DNA of 64,000 bases from Chthonobacter rhizosphaerae (GTDB taxonomy: Bacteria > Pseudomonadota > Alphaproteobacteria > Rhizobiales > Pleomorphomonadaceae). Under the pieces are notes generated by a model. It did no database searches. It saw only the letters and a program-made list of their open reading frames with translations, and was not told the origin of the DNA. This document shows positions 42,120 to 49,751 of this stretch, piece by piece. Each line of letters begins with the position of its first letter. Position 1 is the stretch's first letter. The position numbers and the translations under genes are program-made. The stretch lies in assembly GCF_013839525.1 (NCBI RefSeq), contig NZ_JACDIS010000005.1:248001-312000 (forward strand), read 5' to 3'.

Positions 42120-43540
42120 GACGGCGCGGCCCCGTCCCGCGCGGGGCCGCCCGGCACCGGTCGGGCCGGCAGGTGGATGGCGGCGACGAGCCCGCCTCCC
42201 GGCCGGTCGCGAAGCGATACGCGGCCGCCATGGGCGGCCGCCACCCGGGCCACGATGGCGAGCCCGAGCCCCGATCCGGCTCCGGACCGATCGGCGCCGC
42301 GCTCGAACCGGCCGAGGACGCGCGCCTTGTCGGCGTCCGGAATGCCCGGCCCGCGGTCGATCACCTCCACGCAGTGGCCGTCGTCCGTCCGCCGCACGGT
42401 CACGTCGACGCGCTCGCTCGGCGGCGCATAGGCGAGGGCGTTGTCGAGGAGGTTGCGGATCGCTTCCCTGAGCGCCACCGGGTCGCCGCTCACCACGGCG
42501 CCCTCGGCGTCCTCCGCCACGTCGAAGCGGATCGACCGGTCGGCCGAATAGGCGTAGGCGTCGTTCACCGTTTCCGCCGCCAGCCGGTCCAGCCGCACGG
42601 GTTCCCCCCGCCCGAGCACGAGGCGATTGGCGACCGCCGCGTCGGCGAGAAGCTGGTTGGTGATCCGGGTGGCCACCTCGGCGTTGCGGCGGATCCGGCG
42701 CACCTGGTCGCGCAACTCCGACGGGTCGGTCTCCGTGCTCGCCACCTCGGCCATGGACATGAGGCTGGCGAGCGGCGTGCGGATCTGGTGGGCCGCCTCC
42801 GCCAGGAAGTCGCGGTTGCGCTCCAGGGTGGTGCGCAGACGGTCGACGAAATGGTCGAGCGTGCGGACGAGCGGCGCGATCTCGGTCGGCACGCCGGCGA
42901 GGCCGAGCGGGCCGAGGTCGGCGCTGCCCCGCGCCTCCAGCGCCCGTTCCAGCGCCGCCACCGGCCGCAGCACCTGGCGGATGGAGAGCGGGATCATGAC
43001 GATCGCCGCGATCCCGACCACGATCAGCGGCACCATCGCGTAGGTCCGGATCTCGGCGGCGAGCATCTCGCGGCTTTCCCGCGTCTCCGCCATGGCCACC
43101 GTCACCCAGCGCGGCCGGCCCTCCACGGTGATGAGCCGGCGGTTGGCGGCGACGCGCACCGGGAAGCCGCGGAACACGCCGTCGGCGGTCGCCACGTCGC
43201 TGCCGCGCGGGAAGCGGAGCGCCACGTCGAGGTCCGCATAACCGGTCACGGTCGCGCCGGTGTCGTCGAACACCCGGTGGAAGACCCGATCCGTCTTGCC
43301 GATCGCCAGCATGGAGAAGGCCGTCGTCGGCACGTCCACGGTGACCGAGCCGTCGGCGATCTGGATCGCATCCGCCACCGACAGGGCGGACGCGATCAGG
43401 AGCCGGTCGTAGGCGCCGTCCGCCGCCCGCTCGGCGAAGCCCACCACGATGGCGGCGATCACCGTCAGGAAGGTCGCCACCGACAGGGCGCCCCAGAGGG
43501 CGAGCCGGCGGCCGATGGAATAGGCGGCGGGCTCAGTCAC
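42110..43540 (-). CDS. Membrane sensor histidine kinase, TctE-like
   Basis: The 476-residue kinase has two transmembrane helices (about 10-35 and 165-190) bounding a periplasmic sensor of about 130 residues, then a HAMP-like linker, the HisKA box NRDFLAEAAHQIRTPLASL, the N box AIRNLLDNALAYAP, G1 DRGPGIPD and G2 GSGLGLAIV. The sensor type (2CSK_N) and the TctD-like partner match the TctDE family, which senses citrate-like tricarboxylates, but no tct transporter is nearby. It overlaps the regulator gene by eight bases. The real ligand is unknown. Confidence 0.87.
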   Translation of the reverse strand: MTEPAAYSIGRRLALWGALSVATFLTVIAAIVVGFAERAADGAYDRLLIASALSVADAIQIADGSVTVDVPTTAFSMLAIGKTDRVFHRVFDDTGATVTGYADLDVALRFPRGSDVATADGVFRGFPVRVAANRRLITVEGRPRWVTVAMAETRESREMLAAEIRTYAMVPLIVVGIAAIVMIPLSIRQVLRPVAALERALEARGSADLGPLGLAGVPTEIAPLVRTLDHFVDRLRTTLERNRDFLAEAAHQIRTPLASLMSMAEVASTETDPSELRDQVRRIRRNAEVATRITNQLLADAAVANRLVLGRGEPVRLDRLAAETVNDAYAYSADRSIRFDVAEDAEGAVVSGDPVALREAIRNLLDNALAYAPPSERVDVTVRRTDDGHCVEVIDRGPGIPDADKARVLGRFERGADRSGAGSGLGLAIVARVAAAHGGRVSLRDRPGGGLVAAIHLPARPVPGGPARDGAAPSQR

Positions 43541-44204
43541 GGCGCACCTCGGCCACGTAGCCGAGGCCGCGAATGGTGCGGATCTCGAAGGTGGAGCCCT
43601 CCAGCTTGCGGCGCAGGCGCGACACGGAGAGCTCCACCGCGTTGTGGCCGCTCTCGCCGTCCAGGTTGAACAGCTGGTCCAGGATCTGTTCCTTGGAGAG
43701 GATGCGCCCCCGTCCGTGGACGAAGTATTCGAGCAGCCGGTACTCCCGCGCCGACAGGTCCACGAGCCGGTCGTCCACGCTCACCCGCCGGCCGCCCGCG
43801 TCGAAGGCCATGTTGCCGAGCACGAGCGGTCCGGCGCCGAGGCCGTGCCGCCGGCGCTGCAGGGCCTCCAGGCGGGCGTCCAGCTCGCGAAGGTCGAACG
43901 GCTTCACCAGGTAGTCGTCGGCGCCGAGCTGGAAGTGGCGCAGCTTGTCGTCCATGTCGCCGCGCGCGGTCAGCACGATCACGGGCTCGCGCCGGCCCGC
44001 GGCCCGCAGCCGGGCGAGGAGATCGGTGCCGCTGACGCCCGGAAGCGAGAGGTCTAGGAGCACGGCGTCATAGTCGGCGCTGGCGAGCAGGTGGCCGCCG
44101 TCGCCGCCGTCGCGCGCCCAGTCGACCGCGTGGCCGGCCCGGGTCAGGTGCCGTGCCACCGCGTGCCCCAGATCCTCCGCGTCCTCCACCAGCAAGATGC
44201 GCAT
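43533..44204 (-). CDS. OmpR-family response regulator, TctD-like
   Basis: The 223-residue protein has a receiver domain (1-115) with acidic pocket E7/D8, phosphoacceptor D51, the conserved Thr in VLTARGD and the Lys in YLVKPFD. Residues 125-223 are a winged helix (LSAREYRLLEYFVHGRGRILSKEQI, then NAVELSVSRLRRKL and IRTIRGLGYVAE). It is transcribed with, and eight bases upstream of, the kinase gene and would bind promoters after phosphorylation by it. Confidence 0.93.
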   Translation of the reverse strand: MRILLVEDAEDLGHAVARHLTRAGHAVDWARDGGDGGHLLASADYDAVLLDLSLPGVSGTDLLARLRAAGRREPVIVLTARGDMDDKLRHFQLGADDYLVKPFDLRELDARLEALQRRRHGLGAGPLVLGNMAFDAGGRRVSVDDRLVDLSAREYRLLEYFVHGRGRILSKEQILDQLFNLDGESGHNAVELSVSRLRRKLEGSTFEIRTIRGLGYVAEVRRD

Positions 44205-44329
44205 GAATTCCCGACCGGTCGCCGACCGTCCTTCCGGGGTGGACTTTGGCAGGGCCGCACGGTTGGCCGCAAGCGCGCCGGCGCGCGCTGGTACGCGCCG
44301 CCGGCCGATCCCCCCGCCCGGCGGGCGCG

Positions 44330-44355
44330 GGAACCGTGGCCGGCCACGTCGGGTT
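44330..44355 (+). promoter_or_regulatory. Possible EcfG promoter of exoD
   Basis: GGAAC (44330-44334), 17 bases, GGTT (44352-44355), with one mismatch in the NGTT box (consensus C). It would start near 44364, about 70 bases before the exoD start. It is the weakest of the six. Confidence 0.45.
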
Positions 44356-44434
44356 GACGGTATGCTTTTGCTTGCGCCCGGCCTTCGCTATAAGGGCGCG
44401 TCCGCAACGACTGGGTCGAGGACCTTCCCACTCC

Positions 44435-45082
44435 GTGCCTTTCGGCGAACCGCCACCCTTCATCGAGCCGAAGCGTCCGCCTTCGGCCTCCACCCTTCTC
44501 AATGATTTCGCCGCAACGTGGGCTTCCGATCGGGTCCGGCTCGCCGACATCGTCGACATGCTGGGCGATCGGGTCTACGGCCTCATCCTTCTGATCTTCG
44601 CGATCCCGAACGCGATCCCCAACCCGGTTCCGGGCGTCACGGCCATCCTCGGCGTGCCGCTCGTCCTCGTTGCGGCCCAGCAGGTGATGGGGCGGCCGCG
44701 GCCGTGGTTCCCGAAGGTGCTCGGCGACCGGTCCATCGCGACGGAGGACTTCCGCCGCTTCGTCGTCCAGGCGGAACCCTGGCTGAAGCGGGTCGAGCGG
44801 CTGCTGAGACCCCGGCTGCGCGTTCTCGTCAGCCCGAACGGCGAACGGGTGCTCGCCGCCATCGCGCTCATGATGGCGGTGATCCTGACCCTGCCGATTC
44901 CGCTCGCCAATCTTCTGCCGGCGCTGGCGATCTGTTTCATCGCTCTCGCGATGATCGAGTACGATGGCCTGATGGCGGCCGTCGGGATCGTGGCGGCCGC
45001 CGGGAGCGTGATCATCGCCTCGAGCGTCGTCTATGGATTCGTGAAGATCGGGATCTTCCTGATCCGCAACGCGCTGGCCTGA
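44435..45082 (+). CDS. exoD: ExoD-family membrane protein
   Basis: The protein has 215 residues if started at GTG 44435, which is the nearest start that keeps the whole family N-terminus (STLLNDFAATW). The ExoD pattern is clear: ADIVDMLGDRVYGLILLIFAIPNAIPNPVPGVTAILG, then AAQQVMGRPRPWFPKVL and the C-terminal paired helices. ExoD of Sinorhizobium is needed for normal exopolysaccharide and for alkaline tolerance; its biochemical role is unknown. It precedes the CorC-like gene by 11 bases, so the two may be co-transcribed. Confidence 0.82.
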   Translation: MPFGEPPPFIEPKRPPSASTLLNDFAATWASDRVRLADIVDMLGDRVYGLILLIFAIPNAIPNPVPGVTAILGVPLVLVAAQQVMGRPRPWFPKVLGDRSIATEDFRRFVVQAEPWLKRVERLLRPRLRVLVSPNGERVLAAIALMMAVILTLPIPLANLLPALAICFIALAMIEYDGLMAAVGIVAAAGSVIIASSVVYGFVKIGIFLIRNALA

Positions 45083-45093
45083 ACGGAAAGACG

Positions 45094-46419
45094 ATGTCCT
45101 ACGTGTTCGAGATCGGTATCGTGGTCGTGCTGCTGGTCATCAACGGCTGGTTCGCCATGTCGGAACTGGCGGTGGTGTCCTCCCGGCGGACCCGGCTGGA
45201 GACGATGGCCGCCCAGGGCAGCCGCGGCGCCCGGACCGCGCTGCGCCTCGCGTCCGATCCGGGCCGCTTCCTGTCCTCGGTCCAGATCGGCATCACCCTC
45301 GTGGGCATCCTGGCCGGCGCCTACTCGGGCGCCACGCTCGCCGAGCCGCTCGGCGCCTGGCTGGCGGAGCAGGGCCTGTCGTCGTCCGCCGCCAACGCCC
45401 TGTCGATCGCCATCGTGGTCGGCTCGATCACCTACGCGTCGCTGATCGTCGGCGAACTCGTCCCGAAGCAGATCGCGCTCTCCAATCCGGAGGGCGTCGC
45501 CGCGATCGTGGCCGGGCCCATGGCGGTGGTGGCGATCGCCGCGGCGCCGATCGTCTTCGTGCTCGACCTCTCGTCCCGGCTGGTGCTGGCGCTTCTGCGG
45601 CTGAACACCTCGGCCGACCAGTCGGTGACCGAGGAGGAGATCCGGGCCGTGATCGCGGAGGGCACCAAGACCGGCATCCTGGAACCGGAGGAGAAGGAGC
45701 TGATGGCCGGCGTGATGCGGTTCAGCGACCGCTCCATCCGGGCCATCATGACGCCGCGCCGCGATGTGGTCGGCCTCGATCTCGACTGGGACCACGAGCG
45801 CGTCATTGAGGTGCTGACCGGGTCCACCCATTCCCGCTATCCGGTCTATCGCGGCGAGATCGACACGGTGCAGGGCATCGTCCAGGCCAAGGACCTGCTC
45901 GACAGCCACCTCTCCGGCGAGGGGATCGACCTGGAGCGGGCCATGAAGGCCGTGGAGGTGGTGCCGGATTCCGCGCCCGCCCTCAGCGTGCTCGAACTCC
46001 TCCGCCGGGCGCCCGTCCACATGGCGATCGTGGTGGACGAGTACGGCTCCGTGGAGGGGATCGTGACGGCGGCCGACATCCTGGAGGCCATCGTCGGCAG
46101 CCTTGCGGCCGACGAGGACGAACAGCCGAGCGCGATCGTCCGCCGCTCCGACGGCTCCTGGCTGGTGGACGCGGACCTGCCGGTGGACCTCGTGGCCGAC
46201 AAGCTCGCCTGCCAGGCGCTCGACGATCCGGACCGGGACTACGAGACGCTGGCGGGCTTCGTGCTCTCCGTCTCCAAGGCGATCCCGAACACGGGCGACG
46301 TGATCTCCTGGGCGGGCTGGACGTTCGAGGTGGTCGACATGGACGGCCGGCGCATCGACAAGGTGCTGATGACCGCCCCGCCGCCGGACCCGGCCTCCGA
46401 TCCCCGCGCCGTGACCTGA
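45094..46419 (+). CDS. CorC/HlyC-type CBS-domain membrane protein (CNNM family)
   Basis: The protein has 441 residues. The N-terminal CNNM/DUF21 domain (about 1-190) has four hydrophobic segments: INGWFAMSELAVVSSRRTRLE, VQIGITLVGILAGAYSGAT and GELVPKQIAL. Two CBS domains follow (about 210-335: MTPRRDVVGLDLDWD and VDEYGSVEGIVTAADI). A C-terminal CorC_HlyC domain (about 350-430: GSWLVDADLPVD, then YETLAGFVLSVSKAIPNTGDVI) completes it. Homologs are linked with magnesium/cobalt efflux. It follows exoD at 11 bases. Confidence 0.9.
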   Translation: MSYVFEIGIVVVLLVINGWFAMSELAVVSSRRTRLETMAAQGSRGARTALRLASDPGRFLSSVQIGITLVGILAGAYSGATLAEPLGAWLAEQGLSSSAANALSIAIVVGSITYASLIVGELVPKQIALSNPEGVAAIVAGPMAVVAIAAAPIVFVLDLSSRLVLALLRLNTSADQSVTEEEIRAVIAEGTKTGILEPEEKELMAGVMRFSDRSIRAIMTPRRDVVGLDLDWDHERVIEVLTGSTHSRYPVYRGEIDTVQGIVQAKDLLDSHLSGEGIDLERAMKAVEVVPDSAPALSVLELLRRAPVHMAIVVDEYGSVEGIVTAADILEAIVGSLAADEDEQPSAIVRRSDGSWLVDADLPVDLVADKLACQALDDPDRDYETLAGFVLSVSKAIPNTGDVISWAGWTFEVVDMDGRRIDKVLMTAPPPDPASDPRAVT

Positions 46420-46441
46420 GCGCTCGTCCGCGACGGACACC

Positions 46442-46472
46442 AAAAAGCCGGGCCGCCTCGCGGCGATCCGGC
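46442..46472 (-). terminator. Terminator of the MarR gene
   Basis: GCCGG (46447-46451) and CCGGC (46468-46472) with an inner CCGC/GCGG stem form an imperfect hairpin. On the minus strand it is followed by TTTTT. Confidence 0.6.
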
Positions 46473-46539
46473 CCTGTCTCGACGATTCCGTTGCAGAATT
46501 CCTGTGGCACCGATGACGCGATGGTCGGCGCCCGGCCGG

Positions 46540-47001
46540 TCAGTCGTCGCCGTTCTCCTCCGGCACCAGCGCGGCGTTGCCGACCAGCGAGGTGACGAGG
46601 TCCACCGAGAGCTGGATCATCAGGTCGATCCGCTCGTCGCCGAAGCGCTCGGCGATGCTGGCATAGACCTCCGCGGTCGCCGGCTCGATCGCCTGCATGG
46701 TGCGCCGGCCGCGGTCCGTGATGGACACCATGGTGCGGCGGAGGTCCTCCAGCTGGGCACGGCGGCCGATGTAGCCGCGCTGCTCCAGATCCTTGATGAT
46801 CCGCGACAGCGACGAGGCGCGCAGGCACGTGGCCGCGGCGAGCTCGGACGCGGCGATTTCATTGGCTGCGAGAAGCTGGCTGAGCACACGCCACTGCTGC
46901 TCGGTCAGCCCATGCTGACGGAGAGCCGGACGGAGCTGTCTCATCACCGCCTCGCGGGCGCGCAGAAGCGCCGTCATGAGGCTGGGACGATCCAACGGCA
47001 T
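46540..47001 (-). CDS. MarR-family regulator, HpaR-like
   Basis: The protein has 153 residues from ATG 47001. This start keeps the segment MPLDRPSLMTALLRAREAVM that begins HpaR, the repressor of homoprotocatechuate breakdown, although no ribosome site is visible. The winged helix covers about 35-105: LTEQQWRVLSQLLAANEIAASELAAATCLRASSLSRIIKDLE. The C-terminus is acidic. No aromatic catabolic gene lies in the window, so the ligand and target are unknown. The gene faces a large AT-rich gap. Confidence 0.82.
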   Translation of the reverse strand: MPLDRPSLMTALLRAREAVMRQLRPALRQHGLTEQQWRVLSQLLAANEIAASELAAATCLRASSLSRIIKDLEQRGYIGRRAQLEDLRRTMVSITDRGRRTMQAIEPATAEVYASIAERFGDERIDLMIQLSVDLVTSLVGNAALVPEENGDD

Positions 47002-47636
47002 GGAGCTGGATGCGGTCGAGTCGCTCTCGGACGCTAGTTTCGTATGCACTTTATGTCCGGTAATTGAGGCGGGCTGGGGCAGGGCGGTTGTGGATCGCAT
47101 CAGGCATTTGGGTGACGCCATCGCGAAGAGTCGATGCCATGTGGCATATGAACATTAAATACGACAATTAATCGCCCCTGTCGATTGCGCAACGTCACCC
47201 GTCTGTCCGACTTCAAGCCAACCGGCCGGTCGTCGGCGTTGGAGCGCGTTTTCAGAGCTAATCCCGCGATTTGCAGAGCGATATGAACGGAGCTTGACGA
47301 CCGCTCATCCCGATCTCTGGTGTCTCCGGAAGCAAAACGGCCGGGTGATCACCTTATTCCCACTACTATTAAAAGATCCGACGAAATCAAATCTGCATTT
47401 TCGAAGGAGAGCCGATCGAGGCGCTCATAACGATTTCTACGTATATCAGCGGCCGGACAAACCTGTCGGTTGGACGCAATCTCAGGTTGTGTTGACAGCG
47501 TAATGTTATAAAGTTACATCAACAGGCGAGTGACGCCGGGAACCGGGTTTTCCTGGACCGAGGGCCGGACGGGCGCGCGGGGCCGCTTCGCGCGGCATGA
47601 TCCGCGTCGCGGCGTCGGCAGGACGGGATCGCATCG
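47002..47636. other. 635-base AT-rich intergenic region without a convincing gene
   Basis: Between the MarR gene and the zinc operon, roughly 47020-47520 has a much lower G+C than all other DNA here, with AT-rich runs such as those at 47140-47170 and 47360-47410. The only open frame of size (47294-47503) starts at TTG with no ribosome site and has no recognisable product. The region ends in the Zur-controlled promoter at 47492-47521. It looks like decayed or acquired DNA. Confidence 0.5.
47492..47521 (+). promoter_or_regulatory. Sigma-70 promoter with overlapping Zur-like box
   Basis: TTGACA (47492-47497) lies 17 bases before TACATC. Over the spacer and -10 lies ATGTTATA-A-AGTTACAT (47503-47519), an inverted repeat close to the alphaproteobacterial Zur consensus ATGTTATA-W-TATAACAT, with changes only in its right half. 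It lies 118 bases before the first gene of the zinc operon. Confidence 0.6.
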
Positions 47637-48059
47637 ATGGATATCGCTTCAGTCGCGCACGACCACGGCCGGGACGTCCAGGACCAGCGGGATGCCGCTC
47701 ACGGTCTCGGGGCGCACGACCACCCCCCTCACGACCCCGAAACGCACGATCACGGCACGAACGGCCACGCCCATCAGGCGCACGACCGCCATCCGCACGA
47801 CCACCATCCGCACGACCATCACTCCCACGACCGCCATCCGCACGACCATCACCGGCACGCCCAAGGGCACGCCGAGACGGTTCCCTCCCGACCCGCGCTC
47901 TCCCACGGCGCCGCGATCCGCTCCTCGTTCGCGGCCGGCCCGGTGCGCGCCATCCTGGTGCGCCCGTCCCTGATCCGGTTCGGACTTCCGGGGCGGCTGG
48001 CGATCGCCGGCGTCCTGGTCGCGGCGGTGTGGAGCGCCACCCTTTCGGTGATCGGATGA
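47637..48059 (+). CDS. Histidine-rich single-pass membrane protein of the zinc operon
   Basis: The 140-residue protein has 26 histidines, 25 of them before residue 79, mostly in HDH, HPHDHH and SHDRH units made by imperfect repeats of a short DNA unit. Residues 80-117 are basic, and residues 118-138 form the only hydrophobic helix, at the C-terminus. There is no signal peptide, and the positive residues before the helix favour a cytoplasmic His region. Its TGA overlaps the ZnuC ATG as ATGA (48056-48059), so its translation is coupled to ZnuC. It probably binds or buffers zinc. I know no named family. Its ribosome site is weak. Confidence 0.65.
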   Translation: MDIASVAHDHGRDVQDQRDAAHGLGAHDHPPHDPETHDHGTNGHAHQAHDRHPHDHHPHDHHSHDRHPHDHHRHAQGHAETVPSRPALSHGAAIRSSFAAGPVRAILVRPSLIRFGLPGRLAIAGVLVAAVWSATLSVIG

Positions 48060-48847
48060 GGCCGTCCATGTCCCTGATGCGTCAGTCGGTCGCGGACCCG
48101 CGCAAGGCGGCGATCCGCTTCCGCAACGCCACCGTCGGCTACGACCGGCACCCGGCCATCCATCATGTGAACGGTGGCATCGAGCCGGGCAGCCTGGTGG
48201 CGGTGATCGGGCCGAACGGCGCCGGCAAGTCCACGCTCCTCAAGGCCATCGCGGGCCTCCTGCCGCCGCTCGACGGCGAGATCCGGGTGGAGGGCTGCCC
48301 GCGCCGGCGGGTCGCCTATCTGCCGCAGCAGTCCGAAATCGACCGGTCCTTCCCGATCCCGGTGTTCGACTTCATCGCCATGGGCCTCTGGCGGTCGGTG
48401 GGTCTCTTCGGCGGCTTCGATCGCCGCGCGGACGAGGCGGTCGCCGGGGCGCTGGCGACGGTCGGCCTCGCCGGCTTCGAGCGCCGCACCCTCGACACCC
48501 TGTCCGGCGGGCAGGTGCAGCGGGTGCTGTTCGCCCGCCTCATCCTGCAGGATTCGCCGCTCATCCTCCTCGACGAGCCCTTCACGGCGCTCGACGACGC
48601 CACGTCGGAGGCCCTTCTCGGCCTCGTGCTCGGCTGGCACGCGGAAGGGCGCACGGTGGTCACCGTCCTCCACGACCTCCACCAGGTGCGCGATCACTTC
48701 CCCACCACGATGCTGATCGCCCGCCGGGTGGTCGCCTGGGGCGACACCCGGACCGTGATCACCGCCGACGCGCTGCGCTCGACCCGGGCCATGACGGAGG
48801 CCTGGGACGACCACGCCCCGATCTGCCGGCACGAGGACGCGCCGTGA
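48056..48847 (+). CDS. znuC: Zinc ABC transporter ATP-binding protein ZnuC
   Basis: The 263-residue ATPase of a metal ABC importer has Walker A GPNGAGKST, the Q-loop in VAYLPQQSEIDRSFPI (characteristic of the Mn/Zn family), the signature LSGGQVQR, Walker B LILLDEPFTALDD and the switch His in VTVLHDLHQV. The C-terminus DDHAPICRHEDAP is His/Cys-bearing, common in ZnuC. The ATG at 48056 overlaps the His-rich gene and its stop overlaps znuB (GTGA, 48844-48847). The Zur-like box upstream supports zinc over manganese. Confidence 0.92.
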   Translation: MRPSMSLMRQSVADPRKAAIRFRNATVGYDRHPAIHHVNGGIEPGSLVAVIGPNGAGKSTLLKAIAGLLPPLDGEIRVEGCPRRRVAYLPQQSEIDRSFPIPVFDFIAMGLWRSVGLFGGFDRRADEAVAGALATVGLAGFERRTLDTLSGGQVQRVLFARLILQDSPLILLDEPFTALDDATSEALLGLVLGWHAEGRTVVTVLHDLHQVRDHFPTTMLIARRVVAWGDTRTVITADALRSTRAMTEAWDDHAPICRHEDAP

Positions 48848-49716
48848 CTGCCTGGGATTTCCTGTTCGCGCCGTTCGTGGAGTTCGGCTTCATGCGCCGG
48901 GCGCTCGTCGGCAGCCTGGTGCTGTCCGCCGGGGCGGCGCCGATCGGCGTCTTCCTCACCCTCCGGCGCATGAGCCTCACCGGCGACGCCATGGCGCACG
49001 CCATCCTGCCGGGGGCGGCGATCGGGTTCCTCATCTCCGGCCTCGACCTCTTCGCCATGACGGTCGGCGGCATCGGGGCGGGCCTCCTGGTGGCGCTGCT
49101 CACCTCCCTGGTCGCCCGCGTCACGGTGCTGAGGGAGGACGCCAGCCTCGCGGCCTTCTATCTCATATCGCTCGCCCTCGGCGTCCTCATCGTGTCCTGG
49201 AAGGGCTCGTCGGTCGACCTCATGCACGTGCTCTTCGGCACCGTGCTGGCGCTCGACGACGCGGCGCTCCAGTTCATCGCCGCGATCGCGTCGGTCACGC
49301 TGGTGGCGCTGGCGGTCGTCTGGCGGCCGCTCGTGGTGGAATGCGTGGATCCGGGCTACCTCCGGGTCGTCAGCGGCGCGGGAGCGACCATCCACATGAT
49401 CTTCATGGTGCTGGTGGTGCTCAATCTCGTCGCCGGCTTCCAGGCGCTCGGCACGCTCCTCGCCGTCGGCATCATGATGCTGCCGGCCGCCACCAGCCGC
49501 TTCTGGGCGCGGGACGTGGGGGCGCTCTGCGCCGTGGCCATCCTGGTGGCGGCCGTCGCGTGCGTCGCCGGCCTCCTCCTGTCCTACCACGCCAATCTGC
49601 CGTCCGGCCCCGCCATTATCCTGGTCGCCGGCGTCATCTACCTGGTCTCCGTCCTGTTCGGCCCGGTCGGCGGCGTGGTGCCGCGGCTGATCCCGGCGCC
49701 GCACCGGGCGGGATGA
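48844..49716 (+). CDS. znuB: Zinc ABC transporter permease ZnuB
   Basis: The protein has 290 residues from GTG 48844. It is an ABC-3 family permease with about eight helices: FMRRALVGSLVLSAGAAPIGVFLTLRRMSLTGDAMAHAILPGAAIGFL at the start (the coupling region), VSWKGSSVDLMHVLFGTVLALDD in the centre and LGTLLAVGIMMLPAATSRFWAR near the end. It forms the homodimeric channel for metal handed over by ZnuA. An ATG at 49713 overlaps its stop, in frame with znuA but before the true signal peptide. Confidence 0.92.
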   Translation: MTAWDFLFAPFVEFGFMRRALVGSLVLSAGAAPIGVFLTLRRMSLTGDAMAHAILPGAAIGFLISGLDLFAMTVGGIGAGLLVALLTSLVARVTVLREDASLAAFYLISLALGVLIVSWKGSSVDLMHVLFGTVLALDDAALQFIAAIASVTLVALAVVWRPLVVECVDPGYLRVVSGAGATIHMIFMVLVVLNLVAGFQALGTLLAVGIMMLPAATSRFWARDVGALCAVAILVAAVACVAGLLLSYHANLPSGPAIILVAGVIYLVSVLFGPVGGVVPRLIPAPHRAG

Positions 49717-49751
49717 CCACCGATCCGTTCCTATCCAACGGGAGATCCCTC

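Noticed and set aside
47294-47503. A 69-codon frame in the AT-rich gap
   Set aside because: It starts with TTG without a ribosome site, resembles no known protein, and the zinc promoter overlaps its end.
47740-47870. Short repeated units that could be taken for a CRISPR or satellite
   Set aside because: They are imperfect coding repeats for His-Asp-rich peptide units, in frame with the His-rich protein, and have no regular spacers.
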